From the NCBI GenBank assembly GCA_021162325.1, contig JAGGYV010000272.1:1-5547 (forward strand): a DNA stretch of 5,547 nucleotides, given 5' to 3'. Source of the DNA: Desulfobacteraceae bacterium. Its GTDB lineage: Bacteria; Desulfobacterota; Desulfobacteria; Desulfobacterales; Desulfosalsimonadaceae. Positions 1 to 5,522 of this stretch are shown piece after piece (position 1 is the first letter of the stretch; each line of letters begins with the position of its first letter). The notes below the pieces were generated by a model, which was not told the origin of the DNA, searched no databases, and saw nothing but the letters and a program-made list of their open reading frames with translations. A program made the position numbers and the translations under genes.

Positions 1-153
1 AAATAATTCAGAATGATAGCAGACTGAGAGGGCAGATTAACAGAAAACGAAAGGAGAATAATTAAAATTAAGATGCGACCCTCCCATATTTTACTTGACC
101 TGTCCTTTAATGGGTGCCTGTCACAATTCCCTGGATTAACCCATGCGTCGTTG
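1..153. other. Non-coding left edge, no gene recognised
   Basis: No frame with a credible start and conserved look is present. ATGGGT (110-115) and ACCCAT (139-144) are short inverted copies 23 nt apart. The stretch may belong to the remains of the mobile element next to it, but nothing shows this directly. Confidence 0.5.
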
Positions 154-177
154 TCAATAATTTAATCGGTGTTTTCC

Positions 178-203
178 CGTAGGGGCAACCCCCGTGGTTG
201 CCC
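178..203 (+). repeat. REP-like palindrome 1
   Basis: The arms GGGCAACC (183-190) and GGTTGCCC (196-203) form a perfect 8-bp stem around the 5-nt loop CCCGT. The element begins CGTAGGGGCA on the plus strand. The same opening begins palindrome 2 on the opposite strand, so the two are related copies in inverted orientation. It lies inside the transposase relic, where the minus strand reads GVAPTG. Elements of this general form are known to be mobilised by RAYT transposases; membership of a genome-wide family is inferred. Confidence 0.7.
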
Positions 204-210
204 TTTTTTT
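182..210 (+). terminator. Terminator-like hairpin plus T7 tract
   Basis: Palindrome 1 is followed at once by seven T residues (204-210) on the plus strand, giving a G+C-rich 8-bp stem, a 5-nt loop and a U-tract, the shape of an intrinsic terminator. It would act on rightward transcripts entering from the left edge, which would otherwise run antisense into rarA. No rightward gene is visible in 1-181, so the role may be incidental to the repeat. On the minus strand no U-tract follows the stem, so it is not an obvious terminator for the rarA operon. Confidence 0.4.
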
Positions 211-246
211 ATGCCCGTGATTACCATTTTGCCGGATGGCCGTTGG

Positions 247-262
247 CCGTCGTTTTCGACGG
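247..262. repeat. Small perfect inverted repeat
   Basis: CCGTCG (247-252) and CGACGG (257-262) are perfect complements around TTTT, a 6-bp stem with a 4-nt loop. It lies between the two larger palindromes, so three hairpins fall within about 130 bp. It may be part of the same repeat cluster or chance in a G+C-rich patch. Confidence 0.4.
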
Positions 263-286
263 GGGGCGGTGGCGGTCGATTCTATA

Positions 287-313
287 GGGCAGGCACAGGG
301 GCCTGCCCCTACG
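287..313 (-). repeat. REP-like palindrome 2
   Basis: GGGCAGGC (287-294) and GCCTGCCC (301-308) form a perfect 8-bp stem around ACAGGG. Read on the minus strand it starts CGTAGGGGCA, identical to the start of palindrome 1 on the plus strand. The pair is therefore arranged head to head, as in composite REP elements. On the minus strand it encodes VGAGPCACP in frame with the transposase relic, directly after the degenerate HUH segment. Confidence 0.7.
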
Positions 314-498
314 ATGACCGTGGTTCCGTTGATATGATTGGGCATGATCACGAATTCATCGATTGGAATGCCGGGGTAATGTTTTGGAATTTCATTCCAT
401 ACGGTTTGTACCATTTTTCTGGCATCATTCAACCGCATGTTTCAATAGCGATTCTGTATCCTATGGGAAAATTGACATGCACAAGATAGTGTTTTAAA

Positions 499-1938
499 TT
501 ATTTCAATTTTTTGTCATTTACTTCTGGCCGGTTTTTTAACGCCCGCCACTTGTCCAGCCGTTCTTTGACGATTTTTTCATACCCTCGGGTCGTGGGGGT
601 ATAAAATATTTGATTTTTCAGTTTTTCCGGCAGATGATCCTGGGGGACAAAAGCGTCTTTATAATTGTGGGCGTATTTATAATCCTTGCCGTACCCGATA
701 TCCTTCATTAATCGGGTGGGAGCATTTCGGATATGCATGGGCACCGGAAGGGCTCCGGTTTGCTCAATGGTTTTGAGCGTCTGTCCGTAAGCCGTGTAAA
801 TGCTGTTGCTTTTCGGAGCTGTTGAAAGATAAACGGCTGCCTGGGCCAGACAAAGATCACCTTCCGGTGACCCGAGGAAACGAAAGGCTTCCATGGCCGT
901 CATGGCAACGGACAAGGCCGAAGGATCTGCATTCCCCACATCTTCGGAGGCAAACCGGACCATTCTTCGGGCAATATACTTCGGATCTTCTCCGGATGAG
1001 AGCATCCGTCCCAGCCAGTAGATGGCGGCATCCGGATCACTACCCCGGAGGCTTTTATGAAAAGCGGAAATAAGATTAAAGTGTGCTTCCCCGGATTTGT
1101 CATAGATCAGCGCTTTTCGCTGCAAAGCGTTTTCCACCGCTTCTAAGGGGATTTCATGTTTTGTATTATCATTGCCTTTTGCGTTACCATTGCCTTTTGC
1201 GTTACCGGGGTCGACAGTTTTTGAAGACGCGTAAACAGCGGATATTTCAAGTGCGTTGAGGGCTGACCGGGCATCTCCGTCGGAAATGGCAATGATATGA
1301 TCAAGGGCGCTGTCGGAATAGGTCAGTTTCAGGCGGCCCAAGCCGTTATCGATGTCACTTAACGCCCGTTTTAAAAGGATTTTCAAATCAGATTCAGACA
1401 TGGAGGAGAGGGTGATCACCTGGCATCGGGACAAAAGGGCCGGAATCACTTCAAAAGAGGGATTTTCCGTGGTGGCACCCACAAGGGTGAGCAGTCCGCT
1501 TTCCACATGATGTAAAAAAGCATCCTGCTGGGCCTTGTTGAATCGATGGATTTCATCAACAAAGACAATGGTCCGGTTGCGATAAAGGTTCCGCTGCTGC
1601 CGGGCCGCTTCAATGACATTTCTAATATCCTTGACACCGGAAAGTACGGCTGAAAAATGGGAGAAGTGGCATTGGGTGTGTTCGGCAATAATCCGGGCAA
1701 GGGTGGTTTTACCGCACCCCGGCGGCCCCCAGAGGATCATTGAAAAAATACGGTCGTTTTCGATGGCGCGGTGAATTAATGAACCGTTGCCCACCGCCTG
1801 TTGTTGGCCGATAAACTGGTCCAGCCGAACGGGTCTCATCCGGTCAGCCAGGGGCCTTGATCCGGCTGTGGCCTTTTGTGCCTGGTGCTCAAAAAGGTCC
1901 AATGTGTTTTTATCTTTTTTATCGCCGGTTATTGCCAT
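499..1938 (-). CDS. rarA: RarA (MgsA) replication-fork AAA+ ATPase
   Basis: A clamp-loader-like AAA+ ATPase that in known bacteria acts as a tetramer at stalled replication forks, together with SSB and RecA functions. The AAA+ core is complete: RPLADRMRP near residues 28-36, Walker A GPPGCGKT at 71-78, Walker B VFVDEIHRF at 125-133, sensor-1 region GATTENPSF at 154-162, arginine finger SR at 170-171 and sensor-2 GDARSALN at 221-228. The C-terminal tetramerisation part is typical, with SEDVGNADP (331-339), APKSNSIYTAY (374-384) and MHIRNAPTRLMKDIGYGKDYKYAH (401-424). At 479 residues it is somewhat longer than E. coli RarA. Part of the excess is a low-complexity insert at 245-258 encoded by an 18-bp tandem repeat. 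It is the last gene of the operon, 19 nt after der. No Shine-Dalgarno is visible before the ATG, but the N-terminus aligns well with the family, and coupling to der is likely. The family call is very secure. Confidence 0.96.
   Translation of the reverse strand: MAITGDKKDKNTLDLFEHQAQKATAGSRPLADRMRPVRLDQFIGQQQAVGNGSLIHRAIENDRIFSMILWGPPGCGKTTLARIIAEHTQCHFSHFSAVLSGVKDIRNVIEAARQQRNLYRNRTIVFVDEIHRFNKAQQDAFLHHVESGLLTLVGATTENPSFEVIPALLSRCQVITLSSMSESDLKILLKRALSDIDNGLGRLKLTYSDSALDHIIAISDGDARSALNALEISAVYASSKTVDPGNAKGNGNAKGNDNTKHEIPLEAVENALQRKALIYDKSGEAHFNLISAFHKSLRGSDPDAAIYWLGRMLSSGEDPKYIARRMVRFASEDVGNADPSALSVAMTAMEAFRFLGSPEGDLCLAQAAVYLSTAPKSNSIYTAYGQTLKTIEQTGALPVPMHIRNAPTRLMKDIGYGKDYKYAHNYKDAFVPQDHLPEKLKNQIFYTPTTRGYEKIVKERLDKWRALKNRPEVNDKKLK
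1153..1206 (-). repeat. 18-bp in-frame tandem repeat inside rarA
   Basis: The unit ATTGCCTTTTGCGTTACC (plus strand) occurs twice, perfectly, at 1171-1188 and 1189-1206. A degenerate third unit at 1153-1170 matches at about 10 of 18 positions. On the coding strand each perfect unit reads Gly-Asn-Ala-Lys-Gly-Asn; the degenerate one reads DNTKHE. Because the unit is six codons long, slippage would change the linker length without breaking the frame. It lies between the AAA+ lid and the C-terminal domain of RarA. Confidence 0.92.
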
Positions 1939-1957
1939 TGATTAAGGATTTAGTGGA

Positions 1958-3346
1958 TTACTTTTTAAAAGTGCGGTTTCTTCTTTTCTGGTGTTTAGAA
2001 ACAAACTGTTTTTTTTGGGAAACTCTATCGCTGGTCTCATGTCGTTTTCTGAAAAACAGACGAATCGGGGTCTGGTCCAGGCCGGTTGCCTGTCGGATCT
2101 GGTTGATCAGATAGCGTTGATAGGAAAAATGAATTCCGTCGGGAACGTTGACAAAACTGATAAATGTCGGTGGCTTTGTAGAAATCTGGGTGGCGTAAAA
2201 GAATTTGATCCGTCGACTGTTGTGCATTGACGGCTCGCTTTTTGCGGTGGCCCGTTCAAAAATATTGTTTAATGGACCCGTTGAAATCCGGGTGGCGTAC
2301 TGGTCATATACTTCATTGACCCGATCAAAAATTTTGGGTACCCGTTTGCCGGTCAGTGCGGAAAGGGCCAGTACCGGGGTAAAGCTGAGGAACTTGGCCG
2401 CCATTCTCAGTTTTTCAATAAACCGTTTAAGGGTTTTGTCATCTTTTTCAACAAGATCCCATTTGTTGAGCAGAAAAATACATCCGCATCCCCGTTCAAA
2501 GGCGTAGCCGGCAATTTTAACATCCTGGTCAGTGACGCCCTCATGAGCGTCAATCATAATTAAGGCAATGTCACATCGTTCAATGCTTTTTAAGGCTTTA
2601 ATGATCGATATTTTTTCAATTTTTTCAAAGACTTGTTTTTTTCGTCGAATACCGGCCGTATCGATCAGTAAATACTGACGGCCGTTGATCTCGCAGGCGG
2701 TATCAATGGGATCCCTTGTCGTGCCGGGAATATCGCTCACAATGACCCGGTTTTCTCCTAAGATCCGGTTGATTAATGATGATTTTCCAACATTCGGCCG
2801 GCCGATGATGGCAATTTTAATCGCTCCATTATCATCGTCTTCTACAGGAGATGTCGGGAGGGCGGTGACCAGGCAGTCTAAAAAATCAGGTACCCCGTAT
2901 CCATGCTCTGCGGAAACCGGATAGAATGTTTCGATTCCCAGGGTGTAAAATTCGGGGATGTTTTTTTCTTTTTCATAACCGTCAATTTTATTAACGGCAT
3001 AGAAAACCGGGCAGGATAATTCTCTTAAGATTTTAATTAATTCAGAGTCAAAAGGGGAAACGCCGCCTTTGCCGTCAAGCAGGAGAACGACGGCGTCTGC
3101 GTCGCTGATGGCCTGATGGACCTGGCTCCGGCTTAAAGATGAAAATTCATCATCGTCTTCGATGGAAAATCCGCCCGTATCAATGACGAAAAATTCAACA
3201 TCATTCCATGTGGATGATCCGTAATGACGGTCCCGGGTAACCCCGGGGAAATTATCTACCAGCGCATCTTTGGTTCGGGTGATCCGGTTAAACAGGGTGG
3301 ATTTTCCGACATTTGGGCGGCCGACAATGGCTACGACAGGTTTCAT
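1958..3346 (-). CDS. der: Ribosome-assembly GTPase Der (EngA)
   Basis: Der is an essential GTPase with two tandem G domains that binds the large ribosomal subunit and is needed for 50S maturation. Both G domains are complete. G domain 1 has GRPNVGKST (9-17), GVTRD (35-39), DTGG (56-59), NKID (119-122) and SAEHG (145-149). G domain 2 has GRPNVGKSS (182-190), GTTRD (208-212), DTAG (229-232), NKWD (294-297) and SALTG (329-333). An acidic linker (EDDD, near 169-172) separates them. A KH-like domain follows (about 350-435), including FVNVPDGIHFSYQRYLINQIR and the ending GLDQTPIRLFFRKR, then a Lys/Arg-rich tail to residue 462. Length lies between the B. subtilis (436) and E. coli (490) proteins. 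The ATG abuts the upstream TAG stop (TAGATG) and no Shine-Dalgarno is visible, so translation probably depends on coupling. An A8 run on the coding strand (complement of 2009-2016) codes for lysines in the tail and keeps the frame. Confidence 0.97.
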   Translation of the reverse strand: MKPVVAIVGRPNVGKSTLFNRITRTKDALVDNFPGVTRDRHYGSSTWNDVEFFVIDTGGFSIEDDDEFSSLSRSQVHQAISDADAVVLLLDGKGGVSPFDSELIKILRELSCPVFYAVNKIDGYEKEKNIPEFYTLGIETFYPVSAEHGYGVPDFLDCLVTALPTSPVEDDDNGAIKIAIIGRPNVGKSSLINRILGENRVIVSDIPGTTRDPIDTACEINGRQYLLIDTAGIRRKKQVFEKIEKISIIKALKSIERCDIALIMIDAHEGVTDQDVKIAGYAFERGCGCIFLLNKWDLVEKDDKTLKRFIEKLRMAAKFLSFTPVLALSALTGKRVPKIFDRVNEVYDQYATRISTGPLNNIFERATAKSEPSMHNSRRIKFFYATQISTKPPTFISFVNVPDGIHFSYQRYLINQIRQATGLDQTPIRLFFRKRHETSDRVSQKKQFVSKHQKRRNRTFKK

Positions 3347-3934
3347 CTATATTTTATAAATGATTCGTTTGTCGGTGATGATAATATCGACATATTTATC
3401 ATGGGATTCCATGGGAACCAGCTGGGTCATCTGGTCTTCGGTTGCGCATGCCACTTTCCTGGCGGTGGCCGGGAGTTTTGATATAATGCGATCGTAGCGT
3501 CCGTTCCCGAGTCCCAGCCGCCCGCCTTTTTCATCAAATGCAATACCCGGGATGATGGCAATATCCACATCATCAATGGGCACCGGCTTGCAGCGATCCG
3601 GATTCGGTTCAAGGATATTATTGGCCCCGGGTTTTAAATCTTTTTCAATATCACTGATTTTATAGAGTCGGGTGCCGTTATTTTCTCCCCTGAAAAGCGG
3701 CAGAACAATATCTTTTGTCGAATCGCTACAGTACTTTAAAATATTTTTAGAATTTACTTCATGCGGGTGGTTGATATACAGCAACGTCACCTCGGCTTCC
3801 CGGAAATTGGCAAAGTCAAATAATTGTTCTTCAATCAGCCCGTATTTTTCCATGATTTCTTTTTTGGAAAGCGCGTCTAATCTTTCTTTTATCTGATTGC
3901 GAATTTCTTGCTTTTTAACTTTCAGATCCTCCAT
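3347..3934 (-). CDS. 5-formyltetrahydrofolate cyclo-ligase (MTHFS, YgfA/FAU1 family)
   Basis: This enzyme uses ATP to convert 5-formyl-THF to 5,10-methenyl-THF, rescuing a dead-end folate into the cytosolic one-carbon pool. The N-terminal helix KKQEIRNQIKERLDALSKKE (about 7-26) matches the basic nucleotide-binding start of the family. The signature PGIAFDEKGGRLGLGNGRYDR lies at 129-149, and the family ending HDKYVDIIITDKRII at 178-192. Length (195 aa) is normal. One variation: the loop usually written GxGGGYYDR reads GLGNGRYDR, with Arg146 where the first Tyr is common. I cannot tell whether this is a clade feature. The start is supported by GGAG 10 nt upstream of the ATG, the clearest ribosome binding site in the window. 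It is the first gene of the minus-strand operon, and its TAG directly abuts the der ATG. No specific symbol is assigned because names differ between lineages (ygfA, fthC, yqgN). Confidence 0.93.
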   Translation of the reverse strand: MEDLKVKKQEIRNQIKERLDALSKKEIMEKYGLIEEQLFDFANFREAEVTLLYINHPHEVNSKNILKYCSDSTKDIVLPLFRGENNGTRLYKISDIEKDLKPGANNILEPNPDRCKPVPIDDVDIAIIPGIAFDEKGGRLGLGNGRYDRIISKLPATARKVACATEDQMTQLVPMESHDKYVDIIITDKRIIYKI

Positions 3935-3944
3935 TACTTTTTTA

Positions 3945-3948
3945 CTCC
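3945..3948 (-). promoter_or_regulatory. Ribosome binding site of the cyclo-ligase gene
   Basis: GGAG on the minus strand (CTCC on plus) lies 10 nt before the ATG, a slightly long spacing. It is the only strong Shine-Dalgarno of the operon and fixes the start at 3934. Confidence 0.7.
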
Positions 3949-3963
3949 ATCTAAAATATTCTA

Positions 3964-3992
3964 TATATTATGGGATACTTATTCATAATATA
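3964..3992 (-). repeat. 9-bp inverted repeat in the operon leader
   Basis: TATATTATG (3964-3972) and CATAATATA (3984-3992) are perfect inverted copies separated by 11 nt. The element falls between the predicted transcription start (about 4002) and the GGAG site, ending about 15 nt short of it. It could be a repressor operator or a leader hairpin. The arms are almost all A/T, so the RNA stem would be weak and a protein-binding site is the likelier reading, if it is functional at all. Confidence 0.45.
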
Positions 3993-4008
3993 ATTTCTGT
4001 ATCATTTT

Positions 4009-4036
4009 ATTATACACAATATGGTACAAATTGCAA
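4009..4036 (-). promoter_or_regulatory. Sigma-70-like promoter of the cyclo-ligase-der-rarA operon
   Basis: On the minus strand a -35 box TTGCAA (4031-4036) is followed, after 16 nt, by a perfect -10 box TATAAT (4009-4014). Transcription would start near 4002, giving a leader of roughly 67 nt. The surrounding DNA is strongly A+T-rich, so chance matches are possible, but spacing and match are good. Confidence 0.6.
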
Positions 4037-4042
4037 TAATGA

Positions 4043-4071
4043 TTGACGAACTATATACAGCATGATAATTT
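4043..4071 (+). promoter_or_regulatory. Sigma-70-like promoter of serS
   Basis: A -35 box TTGACG (4043-4048) is followed, after 17 nt, by TAATTT (4066-4071). An extended -10 TG at 4063-4064 sits in the correct register. A perfect TATAAT at 4073-4078 lies nearby but has no good -35, so the exact -10 is uncertain. Transcription would start near 4078, giving a leader of about 49 nt. The -35 box is 6 bp from the -35 of the opposite promoter. Confidence 0.5.
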
Positions 4072-4097
4072 TTATAATTTTATTAGCAGTAGATGAA

Positions 4098-4109
4098 TAT
4101 AAATTTATA
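4098..4109. repeat. 12-bp A/T palindrome in the serS leader
   Basis: TATAAATTTATA is a perfect palindrome ending 17 bp before the serS ATG. Being all A/T in an A+T-rich gap, it may well be chance; it could also be an operator half-site pair. Confidence 0.3.
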
Positions 4110-4117
4110 ACAAAGAT

Positions 4118-4120
4118 AGG
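4118..4120 (+). promoter_or_regulatory. Weak ribosome binding site of serS
   Basis: A bare AGG lies 6 nt before the ATG at 4127. No longer Shine-Dalgarno is present, but the spacing is normal and it supports this start. Confidence 0.5.
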
Positions 4121-4126
4121 TATTGT

Positions 4127-5407
4127 ATGCTGGAAATCAAGTACGTCAGGCAAAATTTATCTCAAGTATATAATTCTCTTGAAAAACGGGGAGATACAGC
4201 TGGCCTGGATACGTTTCAGGCAGCGGAGGCGGCCCGGCGCGAAATTTTAGGAGAAATTGAGACATTGCGTCATCAGCGAAATGTGGTTTCCGGCGAAATC
4301 GCGGATCTCAAAAAAAACGGAGATGATGCAGAAGATCTTGTTATTCAGATGCGGGACGTTTCCGGGAAAATTAAAACCCTGGAAAAGTCCCTTGCGGAAA
4401 GTGAAGAAAAAGTTCAGGAAATATTGATCCGACTTCCCAATATTCCCGATGCATCTGTTCCTGTGGGGAAAAATGAGGCTGATAATCAGCTGGTTCGTCA
4501 GATAGGAACCCCTGTAAAATTTGATTTTGAGCCAAAAGCGCACTGGACAATCGGTGAAGAATTAAAAATACTGGATTTTGAAAGGGCGGCTAAAATTACG
4601 GGGGCCCGATTCCCGCTTTATTTTGGGGCCGGGGCCCGGATGGAACGGGCTTTGATTAATTTTATGCTTGACCTGCATACCACCGAACATGGCTACACGG
4701 AAGTCCTGCCGCCGTTTATCGTGAACCGGAAAAGTATGACAGGTACCGGCCAATTGCCGAAGTTTAAAGAGGATCTGTTTAAACTTGAAAACTGGGACTA
4801 TTTTTTGATTCCCACTGCTGAAGTGCCGGTGACCAATATTTACCAGGATGAAATTCTTGATGAAGATCAGTTGCCGATATATTATACCGCCTATACGCCG
4901 TGTTTTCGGTCCGAAGCCGGATCATACGGCAAGGACACCCGGGGATTGATCCGTCAGCATCAGTTTAATAAAGTGGAAATGGTAAAATTTACCACCCCGG
5001 AAACCTCTTATAATGAGCTGGAAAGCCTTTTAAAAAATGCGGAAGTCGTTTTGCAAAAACTGGGTCTGCCATATCAGGTGGTGGTGCTCAGTACCGGTGA
5101 CCTGGGTTTTTCCGCTGCCAAAACCTATGATATTGAAGTGTGGATGCCGGCCCAGGATAAATACCGTGAGATATCATCCTGTAGTAATTTTGAAGGGTTT
5201 CAGGCACGCCGCGCCGGGATTCGGTTTCGGCGAAAAGGTAAAAAAGGGACGGAACCGGTTCATACATTAAACGGGTCCGGACTGGCAGTCGGGCGAACAT
5301 TGGCCGCGATTCTGGAAAATTATCAGCAGGCGGATGGAAGCGTGATGATCCCTGAGGTATTACGGCCTTATATGGGCGGCAAAGAAAAGATTGATCCCTG
5401 CGTGTAA
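4127..5407 (+). CDS. serS: Seryl-tRNA synthetase SerS
   Basis: A class II aminoacyl-tRNA synthetase that activates serine with ATP and loads it onto tRNA-Ser (and tRNA-Sec where selenocysteine is used), in the cytosol as a homodimer. The N-terminus MLEIKYVRQN is the standard start, followed by the long antiparallel coiled-coil arm (about 28-105) that grips the tRNA variable arm. Catalytic-core signatures follow: GYTEVLPPFIVN (189-200) of motif 1, TAEVP (230-234) for serine recognition, motif 2 FRSEAGSYGKDTRGLIRQHQF (260-280) and motif 3 NGSGLAVGRTLAAILEN (382-398). Length (426 aa) is normal for the bacterial type and no key residue is missing. It is transcribed divergently from the folate-der-rarA operon across a 192-bp gap and appears to be a single gene; the next rightward gene is outside the window. 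An A8 run at 4310-4317 lies in the arm and keeps the frame. Confidence 0.98.
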   Translation: MLEIKYVRQNLSQVYNSLEKRGDTAGLDTFQAAEAARREILGEIETLRHQRNVVSGEIADLKKNGDDAEDLVIQMRDVSGKIKTLEKSLAESEEKVQEILIRLPNIPDASVPVGKNEADNQLVRQIGTPVKFDFEPKAHWTIGEELKILDFERAAKITGARFPLYFGAGARMERALINFMLDLHTTEHGYTEVLPPFIVNRKSMTGTGQLPKFKEDLFKLENWDYFLIPTAEVPVTNIYQDEILDEDQLPIYYTAYTPCFRSEAGSYGKDTRGLIRQHQFNKVEMVKFTTPETSYNELESLLKNAEVVLQKLGLPYQVVVLSTGDLGFSAAKTYDIEVWMPAQDKYREISSCSNFEGFQARRAGIRFRRKGKKGTEPVHTLNGSGLAVGRTLAAILENYQQADGSVMIPEVLRPYMGGKEKIDPCV

Positions 5408-5461
5408 TCTTAGGAATCCGATCATAAGGTTGTTTGCTTACCCTAACCCGGATAAACCGGA

Positions 5462-5501
5462 AAAGTTAAAAGTGAACTAAAGTTTGAAGTGAGCTAAAGT
5501 T
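5462..5501 (+). repeat. 17-nt-periodic direct repeat downstream of serS
   Basis: AGTGAACTAAAGTT (5471-5484) and AGTGAGCTAAAGTT (5488-5501) match at 13 of 14 positions, 17 nt apart. A further AAAGTT (5462-5467) fits the same register, so AAAGTT recurs at 5462, 5479 and 5496, exactly 17 nt apart. It may be a fragment of a dispersed intergenic repeat; no coding function is seen. Confidence 0.6.
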
Positions 5502-5507
5502 ATGGTT

Positions 5508-5522
5508 AATGCCTTCGGCATT
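5508..5522 (+). terminator. Possible weak terminator after serS
   Basis: AATGCC and GGCATT form a perfect 6-bp stem around TTC, about 100 nt past the serS stop, followed by a T-rich but interrupted tract (TTCAATTTTT). The stem is short and the U-run imperfect, so it is a weak candidate. The rest of 5408-5547 shows no gene. Confidence 0.3.

Larger units (their letters stand above)
154..438 (-). pseudogene. Relic of a REP-associated (Y1/IS200-like, HUH) transposase
   Basis: A 94-residue open frame matches, from memory, the middle of RAYT-type Y1 transposases. It has the stretch MRLNDARKMVQTVWNEIP, then a HYPGIPIDEFVIMPNHING segment where the family has DEFVxMPNHIHG. The HUH pair that binds the metal should be His-x-His; here it is His35-Ile-Asn37, so one ligand is lost. 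Family members start well upstream of this segment, but an in-frame TGA lies two codons before the ATG and the DNA between here and rarA does not encode the missing N-terminus in any frame I read. After the GVAPTG stretch (residues 83-88) the frame ends within six residues, so the C-terminal region with the catalytic tyrosine is also absent. Two REP-like palindromes lie in frame and encode GAGPCACP and GVAPTG. It sits 60 bp past the rarA stop on the same strand. Almost certainly non-functional; the family call is by motif recognition only. Confidence 0.72.

Noticed and set aside
110..144. Inverted ATGGGT / ACCCAT with 23 nt between
   Set aside because: The arms are only 6 bp with a long gap and no flanking support; not enough to call a mobile-element end.
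169..489. Plus-strand open frame of 106 codons over the transposase relic
   Set aside because: It is antisense to the recognisable relic, crosses both palindromes, and its translation resembles no family.
3935..4126. 6S RNA gene upstream of the cyclo-ligase (as with ssrS-ygfA in gammaproteobacteria)
   Set aside because: The gap is A+T-rich, with no long closing stem around a central bubble, and is occupied by two promoters.
4072..4126. T-box riboswitch before serS
   Set aside because: The predicted leader is only about 49 nt, far too short, with no specifier stem or antiterminator.
4062..4250. Plus-strand open frame overlapping the serS start
   Set aside because: It is out of frame with serS, begins in the A+T-rich promoter region and shows no conserved look; a shadow of serS.
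4310..4317. A8 run in serS that contains the -1 slippery heptamer A AAA AAC in register
   Set aside because: It sits in the variable coiled-coil arm and serS needs no second product. I saw no strong downstream stem. The Lys-Lys-Asn codons explain it.
5448..5460. CCGG-ATAAA-CCGG mini hairpin after serS
   Set aside because: A 4-bp stem of self-complementary CCGG without a U-tract is too short to support a function.
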